Origin: Chromatiaceae bacterium
Lineage (GTDB): Bacteria > Pseudomonadota > Gammaproteobacteria > Chromatiales > Chromatiaceae
NCBI GenBank assembly: GCA_024235215.1
Contig: JACKMU010000009.1
Span: 75,609-139,608 of the forward strand
DNA length: 64,000 nt
Direction: 5' to 3'
In this document: piece after piece, positions 36,490 through 45,695 of the stretch
Position numbering within the stretch: the first letter of the stretch is position 1
Layout of the letters: every line of letters starts with the position of its first letter
Translations under genes and position numbers: made by a program
Notes under the pieces: generated by a model
The model's input: only the letters and a program-made list of their open reading frames with translations
Databases searched by the model: none
What the model was told of the DNA's origin: nothing

Positions 36490-39171
36490 ATGGATGCCGC
36501 CGATGCCCCGCGAAACAGCGTTCAGGTCGCTGCCAGGTCCCGCTCTGTCTGGCTGCCAACCAGTTGGGGCATCATCTCGCTGCTGCTGGCCGCGCTCTCT
36601 TTCTGGCTGATTCATAGCGATTGGCTGTGGCGTTGGGATCAACTGCTCTACGACAGTCAGCTCAGGTTCTGGTCTCGTCCCGCGCCGGATGACATTGTCA
36701 TCGTTGCGATTGACAATGCCAGCCTGGCGCAGATCGGCCGTTGGCCCTGGAGCAGAGAGGTGCACGCGGCGCTAATCAGACGCCTTGACCAAGCCGGCGC
36801 CAGAGCGATCGTTGTTGACGTACTCTTTACCGAGGCTGATGCGCGTTCACCTGCGTCCGACCAGCGCTTGGTCGCCGCAGTATCAGCGAGCGGCAAAGTG
36901 GTGCTGCCGATCGTCTTCGAGCAATCCAGCCCGGGAGAGCGGCTGGTTGAGACGCTGCCGATGCCGGCACTGATGCAAGCCGCCGCAGCTGTGGGCCATG
37001 TCCACATCGATCTGGATCCGGACGGCATCGCGCGCCGGGTGCATCTGCTGGAGGGGGTCGGCACACCCCATTGGCCCAGCATGAGCCTGGCGCTGCTGCG
37101 TCTGCTCGATGGTGGTGGCTGGAATCAACTGCCCGGCTTGCGTAATCCGGATCCGACACAGGGAACGGTGCAGCACATTGTCCGTGACCACCAGATTCTG
37201 CTCGCTTTCGCCGGGCCACCAGGCCATTTCAAACGGATCCCCTATGCTGATGCACTGAGCGGAACAGCCGCGGCCGACAATTTTCGCGACAAGATCGTGC
37301 TGGTCGGTGCGACAGCGACCGGACTGGGTGACTCCCTGCCAACCCCGGTCTCCGGCTGGAACCAACCGATGGCAGGGGTGGAGATAAACGCCAATCTGAT
37401 CGATGCGTTACGGCGCGGTCTAGTGATTGAGTCGATGCAGACACCGTGGCGAGTCGCCCTCACCCTGCTGCTGCTGTTGCTCCCCTATCTCTTCTACCCA
37501 AGGCTGAAACCCCGTTATGTGCTGATGACCAGCGTCTCCCTGCTGTTCGCCACACTGCTTCTCAGCGCGCTGCTGCTGCATGCGTTCCAGGTCTGGTTTC
37601 CCCCGGTTGCCGCGCTGGCCGGACTGATGCTGGGTTATCCGTTGTGGAGTCTGCTGCGCCTGGAGCACACCGTGCGCTATCTGGAGCAGGAACTGGAGCG
37701 GCTGCATGCCGAACCCAGATCCGTCTCCTTCTACGATGAGTCTCTGGGGGCATCCAACGGACTCAACTTCCTGGAACGGATCGTACCCTTTGCCGGCTGG
37801 GTGCTGCGGGATCCGCACGGCAGGGTCGTCAGTTCGGACATCCGAAATGATATCTCCACGCAGGTGCCGGCGGAAACAGACAGCCAATCCGCCTCGGTGG
37901 TGCGTCCGATCAATCTCACCATTCCCGGCCAGCAGGGAATGCTGACACTGCAGTTGCCATCGGAGCTGGAGCGCTCCCTCTCCGAAGAAGCGTTGAATCT
38001 GGTCAATGAGTTTATCCGCCAGTTTGACAGGCCGATCCGGAGTGAACCGAGAAATACCACCGAATTGATCGAGCGGCGGATCGAACAAGTGCAGCTGGCG
38101 GTGGCCGAGATGCGCTCGATGCGCGGTCTGATCACCGACACATTGCGGCAGATGCTGGATGGCGTGCTGGTGATCAACTCCGGCGGACAGGTGGTGATGG
38201 CGAACGACCAGGCAGCCCGTCTGCTCGGTTTCGACTCTGAGCGATCGATTGCCCATGCCGAGATCCTCCAACTTACCCGGCAGCTGACACTGAGCGGCAG
38301 CAGCTGGGAGCAGGCGCTGCGCGGCACGCTGGTGGAGCGGAAAACGCTGTCGCTGGAGGGACAGATGCCGGGTGAGACCGAACTGCTGATTCAACTCTCT
38401 CCCCTGTCACTGACCCAAGGCAACCTGCATGGCATGATCGTGATGCTGTCGGACATCACCCGGTTGAAGCAGAGTGAACGCAAGCGGGCACAGGCGATCA
38501 ACTTCCTGTCACACGACCTGCGCTCCCCGATCACCTCACTGCTCTCGCTGCTGCAGTGGAATGAAAACAGCAGCGATAAACTCAGCACCGAGGAGATGAC
38601 CCGGCGCGTCGAACACTACGCGCGCCGGGCATTGCGCCTGGCGGACAGCTTCCTGCAGCTGGCCCGAGCGGAGAGTTCGGACCAGTCCGCTTTTCACGAG
38701 ACCGACTTTGTCAATATCGTACACAACGCGGTGGACGAAGCGTTTGCCGAAGCGAATAGCCGTGGCATCCGGTTGCTTCGAGACATCACACTCGATGAAG
38801 CCTGGCTGCAGGGAGATGCCGGATTGCTGGAACGGGCGCTGACCAACCTGCTTGAGAACGCAATCCGTTACAGCCCCGCTGATTCCAGCATCGAGATATC
38901 GCTGCGACTGCAAGCAGGCTACGTCGAGTGTTGCATTAGGGATCACGGGGATGGCATACCGGAGGCGGATCAGAAGCGGATATTCGATCCGTTCCAACGC
39001 GCGCAGGGTTCCGGCAGCCGCTATCGTGCAGGCACTGGATTGGGTCTCACCTTCGTCATGGTCGTGGCGGAAAAGCACCGCGGTACGGTCGCCCTGGAGA
39101 GCAAAGTCGGCGACGGCTCCAGATTCTGTCTGCGGATACCGCTCGATTCCGCGAACAGAACCACTGGCTGA
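36490..39171 (+). CDS. CHASE2-domain sensor histidine kinase
   Basis: An 893-residue membrane kinase. One N-terminal helix (ISLLLAALSFWLIHSDW), a large periplasmic CHASE2 domain (about 45-315: LLYDSQLRFWSRPAPDD, VIVAIDNASLAQIGRWPW), then a cluster of three helices (about 318-395), a linker and PAS (about 555-640, MLDGVLVINSGGQVVMANDQA), HisKA with His in NFLSHDLRSPITSLLSLL (near 673), and HATPase (LLENAIRYSP, GAGTGLGLTF-like region as GTGLGLTFVMV). It follows an OmpR-type regulator and probably phosphorylates it. The ribosome binding site is weak. Confidence 0.92.
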   Translation: MDAADAPRNSVQVAARSRSVWLPTSWGIISLLLAALSFWLIHSDWLWRWDQLLYDSQLRFWSRPAPDDIVIVAIDNASLAQIGRWPWSREVHAALIRRLDQAGARAIVVDVLFTEADARSPASDQRLVAAVSASGKVVLPIVFEQSSPGERLVETLPMPALMQAAAAVGHVHIDLDPDGIARRVHLLEGVGTPHWPSMSLALLRLLDGGGWNQLPGLRNPDPTQGTVQHIVRDHQILLAFAGPPGHFKRIPYADALSGTAAADNFRDKIVLVGATATGLGDSLPTPVSGWNQPMAGVEINANLIDALRRGLVIESMQTPWRVALTLLLLLLPYLFYPRLKPRYVLMTSVSLLFATLLLSALLLHAFQVWFPPVAALAGLMLGYPLWSLLRLEHTVRYLEQELERLHAEPRSVSFYDESLGASNGLNFLERIVPFAGWVLRDPHGRVVSSDIRNDISTQVPAETDSQSASVVRPINLTIPGQQGMLTLQLPSELERSLSEEALNLVNEFIRQFDRPIRSEPRNTTELIERRIEQVQLAVAEMRSMRGLITDTLRQMLDGVLVINSGGQVVMANDQAARLLGFDSERSIAHAEILQLTRQLTLSGSSWEQALRGTLVERKTLSLEGQMPGETELLIQLSPLSLTQGNLHGMIVMLSDITRLKQSERKRAQAINFLSHDLRSPITSLLSLLQWNENSSDKLSTEEMTRRVEHYARRALRLADSFLQLARAESSDQSAFHETDFVNIVHNAVDEAFAEANSRGIRLLRDITLDEAWLQGDAGLLERALTNLLENAIRYSPADSSIEISLRLQAGYVECCIRDHGDGIPEADQKRIFDPFQRAQGSGSRYRAGTGLGLTFVMVVAEKHRGTVALESKVGDGSRFCLRIPLDSANRTTG

Positions 39172-39348
39172 GCCGTTGCACAGTCTGAAGTGTTCTGATG
39201 CCAGGGCCCGGTAACGTCAGGCGGAACGCCGACAGCAGATTGCGCCTCACGGAGACAGGTCGCACACCAGGCTGATGATACAAGCCTCAAACGGAACGGG
39301 ACAGCGCCGTCCGGGCTGACCACCCATGGGTGGATCTCCCCCCTCCCC

Positions 39349-40164
39349 CTACCCCGCCTTCTGCAGATGCACATCCATCTGTGGAAACGGAATCGAGATA
39401 TCGTTTTCGTCGAAAGCCAGCTTGATTTTCTCTGTCAGATCAAACTTGACAGCCCAGTAATTGGCACTCTCCACCCAGGGCCGCACAACGAAGTTGACAC
39501 TGTGCGCTGCCAGCTCTGACACCGCTACGGTATACGCGTGATCTTTCAGTATGCGCACATCCTCATCCATCACTGCCTGGATGATATTCCGGGCTTTACG
39601 TATATCGTCACCATAGCCAATGCTGAAAACCATATCGATGCGCCGGGTCGCTCTGGCCGAGTAGTTGACGATCGACCCACTGTAGATACTGCCATTCGGC
39701 ACGATAATCACACGATTGTCACCCGTGCGCATCGTGGTACTGAAGATATTGATCGCCTCCACCACCCCGGAGTTACCCGCCGCTTCGATGAAGTCCCCTG
39801 CTTTGAACGGGCGGAATATGATCATCATCACGCCGGCAGCGAAGTTTTGCAGCGAGCCCTGCAGCGCCAGACCTACTGCCAGACCGGCAGCACCGAGCAG
39901 CGCGATCAACGAAGTGGTATCCACGCCGAGTCGATCCAGCGCGGCGACAATCACCAGCAACAACAGCAGACTCCTGACGATCGAAACGATGAAATTGGTC
40001 AGGATATCGTCCATTCTGCTCCTGACCAACAGCGTGCGCAGCAGCTTGACCACGAGCGAGATCAGCAAACGTCCGAAGTAGAAGATCGCCAGCGCGAGCG
40101 TAATGTTGATCGCCCAGGGAATGACGTAGGTCGACAGCAGGTGTGGGATATTGAGATCAGCCAT
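39349..40164 (-). CDS. Small-conductance mechanosensitive channel, MscS family
   Basis: A 271-residue inner-membrane channel that opens on hypo-osmotic stress. Three hydrophobic helices at the N-terminus; the third carries the pore motif LLGAAGLAVGLALQGSLQNFAAG, followed by the beta domain FKAGDFIEAAGNSGVVEAI and VIIVPNGSIYSGSIVN. The length and layout match the E. coli MscS type. It is convergent with the CHASE2 kinase and divergent from the rubrerythrin cluster. Confidence 0.93.
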   Translation of the reverse strand: MADLNIPHLLSTYVIPWAINITLALAIFYFGRLLISLVVKLLRTLLVRSRMDDILTNFIVSIVRSLLLLLVIVAALDRLGVDTTSLIALLGAAGLAVGLALQGSLQNFAAGVMMIIFRPFKAGDFIEAAGNSGVVEAINIFSTTMRTGDNRVIIVPNGSIYSGSIVNYSARATRRIDMVFSIGYGDDIRKARNIIQAVMDEDVRILKDHAYTVAVSELAAHSVNFVVRPWVESANYWAVKFDLTEKIKLAFDENDISIPFPQMDVHLQKAG

Positions 40165-40437
40165 ATTGGGTTTCCATTTGTCAGGGTTGGGTTAATCAAC
40201 CGACGCAACCAGCAGGCGAGTTCGCCGGCTGTCCAGGCTAGCATCGATTCGGTTCTGAGAGCCAATGCGTCTGGTGCAGAGATAGGTTAACATAGCCAAG
40301 ATGCAACAATCCGATAGATCATACCTATCACACATATTGCACATTTCAATTGGAGAAATTTCTTCGATTTGTCTAGTCTAGTGCCACGTACTGAGGTAAG
40401 TGCGCATTAACTAAATTTTATGCACGAGGAGAACACA

Positions 40438-40854
40438 ATGGACCTCAAAGGTAGTAAGACCGAGCAAAATCTCAAGGATGCATTCTCTGGCGAGTCTCAG
40501 GCCAACCGCCGTTATCTCTATTTCGCATCGAAAGCGGACGTCGAAGGTTACAATGACGTCGCCGCGTTGTTCCGCTCCACCGCGGAAGGCGAGACCGGTC
40601 ATGCCCACGGTCATCTGGAGTATCTGGAAGTCTCTGGCGACCCGGCGACAGGTCTACCGATCGGTGCCACCGCGGACAACCTGAAGGCAGCGGTAGCCGG
40701 TGAAACCCACGAGTACACCGATATGTATCCGGGCATGGCAAAAACAGCCCGTGAAGAGGGCTTCGATGAGATTGCCGACTGGTTTGAAACGCTGGCGAAG
40801 GCCGAGCGTTCACACGCCAATCGTTATCAGAAGGCACTGAACGAATTGGATTAA
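40438..40854 (+). CDS. Rubrerythrin-like ferritin-fold diiron protein
   Basis: A 138-residue four-helix diiron protein without a rubredoxin domain. It reads MDLKGSKTEQNLKDAFSGES, with iron ligands in the helices AFSGESQANRRY, AEGETGHAHGHLEYL and AKAERSHANRYQKAL. Related proteins reduce peroxide. The ATG at 40438 has AGGAG upstream; an upstream ATG at 40420 overlaps that site and is rejected. It opens a cluster with an Fe-S oxidoreductase, an EncFtn-like ferritin and DUF3501, so a role in peroxide and iron handling is likely. Confidence 0.93.
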   Translation: MDLKGSKTEQNLKDAFSGESQANRRYLYFASKADVEGYNDVAALFRSTAEGETGHAHGHLEYLEVSGDPATGLPIGATADNLKAAVAGETHEYTDMYPGMAKTAREEGFDEIADWFETLAKAERSHANRYQKALNELD

Positions 40855-40865
40855 ATTCTAAACGC

Positions 40866-40890
40866 CGCCGGGGTCGTCAAGACTCCGGCG
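40866..40890 (+). other. Intercistronic hairpin
   Basis: CGCCGGGGTC, loop GTCAA, GACTCCGGCG: a 10-bp stem with one G-T pair directly after the rubrerythrin stop, without a T-run. It may stabilise the abundant first message or reduce read-through into the next gene. Confidence 0.5.
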
Positions 40891-40921
40891 GGAAGAGAGA
40901 TTTTCCACAGAGGTTTGCGAC

Positions 40922-42253
40922 ATGGCAGTAAAAGAGGGCAACCTGGAGGCACCCACTCGACACCCGCTCGACTGGAAACGTCCCGAATTTTATGACGAGG
41001 CGTCACTGTTCCACGAATTGGAGAGAGTCTACGACCATTGCCACGGCTGTCGTCGCTGCGTCAGCCTGTGCAACGCCTTCCCCACGCTGTTCGATCTCGT
41101 GGATGAATCCGCAACCATGGAGGTCGACGGGGTCAGGAAAGAGGATTACTGGAAAGTGGTCGACCACTGCTATCTGTGTGACCTCTGTTTCATGACCAAG
41201 TGCCCTTACACCCCGCCACACGAATGGAATCTGGACTTCCCCCATCTGATGCTGCGCGCCAAGGCGGTTAAGTTCAAACAGGGTGAAGTGCGGCTGCGTG
41301 ACAAGATTCTCACCAGCACCGACTCAGTGGGTAGTCTGGCCGGCATCCCGGTGGTGGCGGGCATCGTCAATGCGGCTAACCGAGCCAAGCCGACCCGCAA
41401 ACTGCTCGAGTCGGTGCTCGGCGTGCACGCCGATGCACGCTTGCCGGAGTATCACTCGAAGACACTGCGCTCACGACTCGGATCGGGCGCAGATGCCAGC
41501 CGGAGAGGAGAAGAGACCGCTGGCACCAAAGGCAGAGTGGTGCTGTTCACCACCTGCTACGGCAACCGCAACGAACCAATCATCGGTGAAGACCTGGCCG
41601 CGGTATTCCGACACAATGGCATCCCGGTGACACTGGCGGCAAAAGAGCAGTGCTGCGGCATGCCCAAGCTGGAACTGGGTGATCTGGAATCGGTCGAGAA
41701 GGCGAAGAACGCCAATATTCCGGTGCTCGCGCAGCTGGTCGATCAGGGCTGGGACATCGTTGCACCCGTCCCCTCCTGCGCGCTGATGTTCAAACAGGAG
41801 TTGCCGCTGATCTTCCCGGACGATCCGCAGGTGAAGAAGGTGAGCACCGCGATCTTCGATCCTTTCGAATATCTGATGCTGCGTCATAAAGAGGGCAAAT
41901 TGAACACCGATTTCAAACATCCACTGGGCAAGGTGGCCTACCACGCCGCCTGTCATCAACGGGTGCAGAATGTCGGCTCGAAAACCAGAGAGCTGCTCTC
42001 TCTGGTCCCCGGAACGCAGGTCGATGCGATTGAGCGCTGCTCCGGTCACGACGGCACTTACGCAGTGAAAACCGAGTTTCATGAGACGGCGATGAAGATC
42101 GTGCGTCCGGTGGTCAACCGCGTGAAACAGTCACAGGCCGACCACTATGGCAGCGACTGCCCGATGGCGGGACACCACATAGAGCACGGCATGGCTGATG
42201 GCAGTAAGACCGAACATCCGATGAGTCTGCTGCGCAAGGCCTACGGCATTTAG
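40922..42253 (+). CDS. Iron-sulfur (Fe-S)-binding oxidoreductase, GlpC/HdrD-like
   Basis: A 443-residue cytosolic electron-transfer protein. Two [4Fe-4S] ferredoxin motifs lie at the N-terminus: CHGCRRCVSLC and CYLCDLCFMTKCP. Two cysteine-rich CCG-type domains follow: TTCYGN...EQCCGMPKLELGD, and YHAACHQRVQN...ERCSGHDGTYAV...GSDCP; the second has CSG in place of CCG. The family passes electrons between quinone or ferredoxin and thiol/disulfide or peroxide-reducing partners. Its position just after rubrerythrin suggests it could reduce that protein (inference). It is followed at 10 bases by the EncFtn gene. Confidence 0.88.
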   Translation: MAVKEGNLEAPTRHPLDWKRPEFYDEASLFHELERVYDHCHGCRRCVSLCNAFPTLFDLVDESATMEVDGVRKEDYWKVVDHCYLCDLCFMTKCPYTPPHEWNLDFPHLMLRAKAVKFKQGEVRLRDKILTSTDSVGSLAGIPVVAGIVNAANRAKPTRKLLESVLGVHADARLPEYHSKTLRSRLGSGADASRRGEETAGTKGRVVLFTTCYGNRNEPIIGEDLAAVFRHNGIPVTLAAKEQCCGMPKLELGDLESVEKAKNANIPVLAQLVDQGWDIVAPVPSCALMFKQELPLIFPDDPQVKKVSTAIFDPFEYLMLRHKEGKLNTDFKHPLGKVAYHAACHQRVQNVGSKTRELLSLVPGTQVDAIERCSGHDGTYAVKTEFHETAMKIVRPVVNRVKQSQADHYGSDCPMAGHHIEHGMADGSKTEHPMSLLRKAYGI

Positions 42254-42263
42254 GAGAGAAACC

Positions 42264-42551
42264 ATGGCGAATGAGGGGTATCACGAACCGATCGACAAAC
42301 TGAGCAACGCAACCCGCGACATGCACCGCGCCATCGTCTCACTGATGGAGGAGTTGGAAGCGGTCGACTGGTACAACCAACGGGTCGACGCCTGTACCAA
42401 TCCGGAGTTGAAGGCGATCCTCGCGCACAATCGGGACGAGGAGAAGGAGCACGCGGCAATGGTGCTGGAGTGGATACGCCGTCAGGACCCGCACTTCGAC
42501 CAAGAGCTGCGCGATTACCTGTTCACCGACAAACCGATCGCGCACACCTGA
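42264..42551 (+). CDS. EncFtn-like encapsulated-ferritin family protein
   Basis: A 95-residue two-helix ferroxidase subunit. It matches the known EncFtn pattern strongly: HRAIVSLMEELEAVDWYNQ, ACTNPELKAILAHN and RDEEKEHAAMVLEWIRRQD, supplying the Glu/His ligands of the ferroxidase site formed between subunits. EncFtn proteins normally carry a C-terminal targeting peptide and are packed into an encapsulin shell encoded nearby. Here the protein stops soon after YLFTDKPIAHT, with no targeting tail, and no encapsulin gene is within the window. Good site (AGGAGAGAAACC) before the ATG. It is in the same operon as the Fe-S protein and DUF3501. Confidence 0.88.
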   Translation: MANEGYHEPIDKLSNATRDMHRAIVSLMEELEAVDWYNQRVDACTNPELKAILAHNRDEEKEHAAMVLEWIRRQDPHFDQELRDYLFTDKPIAHT

Positions 42552-42692
42552 TTTCTCTGACCACCACCGACCTCTCCAGCAGCGCGGAGAACTCGGTCGA
42601 GTCAGGCTCGGACCTGCTTGCGACAGAGAGTGGAAGATCCAGTAAAGCGCTCCAGAGCATGGAGCGACAGTGTAGAACCAAGGTAGCTTCAA

Positions 42693-43274
42693 ATGAGTAA
42701 ACTGACGCACGAAAATCTGTACAGTCTGGAAGAGTATGCCCGTATCCGCAACGACTTCCGCAACAAGGTGATCGATCACAAAAAAAGTCGCCGGGTCGCA
42801 ATCGGCGATCACGCTGCGCTCTATTTTGAGGACCAGCTCACCATGCAGTACCAGGTACAGGAGATGCTGCGCATCGAACGCATATTTGAAGCCGACGGGA
42901 TACAGGATGAGCTGGATGTCTACAATCCGCTGATTCCGGATGGGATGAACTGGAAAGCCACCTTCATGGTCGAATACGGCGACGTCGAGGAGCGCAGGCG
43001 GGCGCTGGCCAACCTGATCGGCATCGAGCGCGCGCTTTGGGTGCAGGTGGAGGGTTTCGACCGGGTGAGCCCGATCACCAACGAAGACCTGGAACGGGAG
43101 ACCGAGGACAAGACCTCTGCGGTGCACTTCGTACGTTTTGAACTCACCCCGGAGATGGCAGCCGCGGTGAAACAGGGCGCTGCCATCCGGGCGGGCATAG
43201 CACACCCGGCTTACAACGAAGAGACCCTGCTCGCTGCGGAAATCCGCGACTCACTGGCAGGCGATTTGCACTGA
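42693..43274 (+). CDS. DUF3501 family protein
   Basis: A 193-residue protein of unknown function. The opening SKLTHENLYSLEEYARIRND and the segments FEDQLTMQYQVQEMLRIERI and LIPDGMNWKATFMVEYGD are typical of DUF3501, which is regularly found beside rubrerythrin and HdrD-like Fe-S genes. No catalytic motif is evident. It is the last gene of the cluster, 141 bases after EncFtn, convergent with the permease gene. Confidence 0.85.
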   Translation: MSKLTHENLYSLEEYARIRNDFRNKVIDHKKSRRVAIGDHAALYFEDQLTMQYQVQEMLRIERIFEADGIQDELDVYNPLIPDGMNWKATFMVEYGDVEERRRALANLIGIERALWVQVEGFDRVSPITNEDLERETEDKTSAVHFVRFELTPEMAAAVKQGAAIRAGIAHPAYNEETLLAAEIRDSLAGDLH

Positions 43275-43304
43275 CCCGCTCCACGGTGCCGGACCCGATC
43301 CTTG

Positions 43305-44168
43305 TCATCGCTCGGGTCCGGTGCGGCGCAGCTGCCGCAGCTGGATCAACGCCACACCCAACAGCGTGAGCAGACCACCGAACAGCTTATGGGCAGTAAA
43401 CGCCTCCCCCAGAATCAGCACCCCGGCAGCGACGCCGATCACCGGCGCCAGCAAGCTGAACGGCACCACCTGATTGACCTGAAGCCGGGTAAGCAGCCGG
43501 TACCAGAAATAGTAAGCCACCATGGATGAGGCAAACACGATGTAAGCCAGCGCCGCCCAGATGCGCCAGCCAGCGGATTGCACTGCATGCAGCTGATCAG
43601 TTTCGAACAGCAACGACATCAGGCTCAAGGGCGGCACCGCCAACAGACTGAGCCAGCCGACGACCGTCAGCGGATGCACCTCAGGAATCCGTTTTATCAG
43701 GATATTGGAGCCGGCCCAGCAGAGTGCCGACAACAGCAGCGCAGCCAGCGCGAGTGGCGTGCCGCCTCCGGGCTCTCCCGCCAACAGACCGGCACCGAGA
43801 AATGCCAGCCCCATGCCGGTGGCACGCCGCCATCCCAGCCGGTCGGCAAAGAAGAGCGCGGCCAGCATCGAACTGAACGGAACGCCAAGCTGGATCAGCA
43901 GCGCGGAGGTGGCCGCATCGGCCCCACGCAACCCCAGGAAGAGCAGTCCGAAATGGCCCACCCCCATGCTCAGTGACAGCAGCAGCAACGGTTTCAACTG
44001 GGACTTTTGTGGCCGGAAGAACGGGGTAAGCAACAGCCCCACCAGCAGAAAGCGGATCACCGTCAATGCCAGTGGCGGGATCGCGGTCACTGCGATTTTG
44101 ATTACCGCGAAGTTGAATCCCCAGATCAACACCACGGCGAGCAGTTGCAACAGATCGGTGGGTAGCAT
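43305..44168 (-). CDS. EamA/DMT-superfamily permease
   Basis: A 10-helix inner-membrane transporter of the drug/metabolite superfamily; substrate unknown, often amino acids or metabolites. It consists of two EamA repeats, the first beginning LLQLLAVVLIWGFNFAVIKI and the second LLLSALCWAGSNILIKRI, with the C-terminal PVIGVAAGVLILGEAFTAHK. The ATG at 44168 with GGGAGAG upstream is chosen over a GTG at 44183. Confidence 0.9.
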   Translation of the reverse strand: MLPTDLLQLLAVVLIWGFNFAVIKIAVTAIPPLALTVIRFLLVGLLLTPFFRPQKSQLKPLLLLSLSMGVGHFGLLFLGLRGADAATSALLIQLGVPFSSMLAALFFADRLGWRRATGMGLAFLGAGLLAGEPGGGTPLALAALLLSALCWAGSNILIKRIPEVHPLTVVGWLSLLAVPPLSLMSLLFETDQLHAVQSAGWRIWAALAYIVFASSMVAYYFWYRLLTRLQVNQVVPFSLLAPVIGVAAGVLILGEAFTAHKLFGGLLTLLGVALIQLRQLRRTGPER

Positions 44169-44378
44169 GACTCTCCCGGACACCTGATCGATCCTTTGAA
44201 AAAAAATCCATGTTCATGATGTAATCCGCAGTGCAAGAGTATGAAATGTACGACTTGCGATTACCAACATTTCCAATCTCCAACTCATTGGAAAACTGCA
44301 CTGTACTTACGTTCCACACAAAGCACTGTTTACCTCGGCACATCCGTTGTAACAGAGCGGAACAGCTGGTATTGCGGT

Positions 44379-44406
44379 TTGACTCCCTCTCAGGCCGTGC
44401 CATACT
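44379..44406 (+). promoter_or_regulatory. Sigma-70-type promoter candidate
   Basis: TTGACT at 44379 and CATACT at 44401, 16 bases apart, upstream of the cell-wall-hydrolase-like gene that starts at 44471. No start site was measured. Confidence 0.5.
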
Positions 44407-44470
44407 GAAGTGCAAACATCATCCAGCACATGCTTTAACAGAAGCGCGACCGACGCTTAAGGAGCAGACC

Positions 44471-45622
44471 TTGGCAGTCTCCATCAAATACGTCAATGAC
44501 TTCATCGTCGGGGGCCATGCCAACACGCAGCTGACACCCAATTTCCGTCTCAAGGAGTATCAGCGGGCGGACGGTAAGATTCTGATTCACCGGGAACTGG
44601 TTGCCGCGGTGCAGTTGCTGCGGGAGAGCCTCGATGCAGCAGTCCGGATCAGCAACCTGCAACCGCCGGCGGGTATCCAACCGGTAACCGAGGGGTTGGC
44701 GGTGATGGTCTCCGCCAATGATCCGGAAGCATTGCTGCAAAAAGCGCTGCAAATGGTCAAGTCCGGCTACTTTCAGCGGGTGGAGGCGCAAGGTGATCAG
44801 CTCTACCTGGAGATTCCCGATCCGGATAATCTGCCTCCGATCGCACCACAACTCGCATTCGACTGTGGTGTCAGGGTCACCGCTGCGTTCGAAACCAGCG
44901 GCGACCCCTACCAACAGGTGACCGGCAACTTCGACGGCGCCGGACTCTCCTTCGGTCCGATCCAGTGCAACCTGAAAACGGGTACGCTGCAGGAGCTGTT
45001 CCGGCGCATGCGTGGCGAGGATAGCGCCCGCCTGGAACGCTGTTTCGGCAACCAGGCGGATTACCTCACCTTTTGGCGCATACTCGACGGATCACGCAGC
45101 GCGGCGGTCGCCTGGGCCGACCGGCTCAGCACCGGCAGGGACAAACACGGCTTCTCGCAGCCCTGGAATGGATATCTGCAAACGGTGGGCAGAGATAAGC
45201 TGTTTCAGAGCGTGATGCTGCGCTATGCGTATGACAAATACGGCAAGCTGCTGATGTCGGCGCTCGCCTTTGCCAGCGGCATCTCGCCGCTGCGCATCGA
45301 CAATCTGCGCTGTCTGGCCGCGCTCTACGATATGGGCGTACAGCAAGGCAGTCTGCACAAGGCACACAGCCAGATAATTCGCCGGGTGGCCGCGGAACAG
45401 CCGCAGGATCAGTTTACGTTGACCCGCATACTGGTCGAGGAGCGGGCGAAAAAGGCGTCACCGCGCTGGCGCGCCGACTGTCTCAGCCGTCGTCTCTCCA
45501 TCCTGGAGAGAGAACCGGTTTCGGTCACGCTGAGTGGAGAGACCGCAAGCCGCAGCAATCCGTGCAGCTACCTGCTGCGCAACTGTCCGGTGCGCAGCCT
45601 GGAGAACTATCTGGCCAGCTGA
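44471..45622 (+). CDS. M15-like (degenerate) plus lysozyme/chitosanase-like protein
   Basis: A 383-residue protein. The first 110 residues resemble a peptidase M15 fold (LTPNFRLKEYQR, LVAAVQLLRESLDAAVRISN), but the SGYR and H..D metal ligands are missing, so that domain is probably not catalytic. The second part has GNFDGAGLSFGPIQCNLKTG, a pattern seen in lysozyme/chitosanase-like hypothetical proteins of prophages and tails. No signal peptide. The start is a TTG with AAGGAG six bases upstream, and a promoter candidate lies 65 bases earlier. It could be a cell-wall-acting or phage-derived protein; function is uncertain. Confidence 0.65.
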   Translation: MAVSIKYVNDFIVGGHANTQLTPNFRLKEYQRADGKILIHRELVAAVQLLRESLDAAVRISNLQPPAGIQPVTEGLAVMVSANDPEALLQKALQMVKSGYFQRVEAQGDQLYLEIPDPDNLPPIAPQLAFDCGVRVTAAFETSGDPYQQVTGNFDGAGLSFGPIQCNLKTGTLQELFRRMRGEDSARLERCFGNQADYLTFWRILDGSRSAAVAWADRLSTGRDKHGFSQPWNGYLQTVGRDKLFQSVMLRYAYDKYGKLLMSALAFASGISPLRIDNLRCLAALYDMGVQQGSLHKAHSQIIRRVAAEQPQDQFTLTRILVEERAKKASPRWRADCLSRRLSILEREPVSVTLSGETASRSNPCSYLLRNCPVRSLENYLAS

Positions 45623-45654
45623 AACGGCAGCAGTTGCCCCACCCTCCCCTTTTC

Positions 45655-45695
45655 TTGAACCAGCAGTCGAACAGCTTCCAGTGCAGCAGTGCAAA
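45655..45695 (-). pseudogene. Relic of the patatin-gene C-terminus
   Basis: By eye, 37 of 41 bases match 48461-48501, the last codons of the patatin-like gene, in the same orientation. In frame on the minus strand it reads FALLHWKLFDCWFKK against FALLHLKLFDRWFKK. No other part of that gene is recognisable here. The chemoreceptor gene lies between the two copies. Confidence 0.65.
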
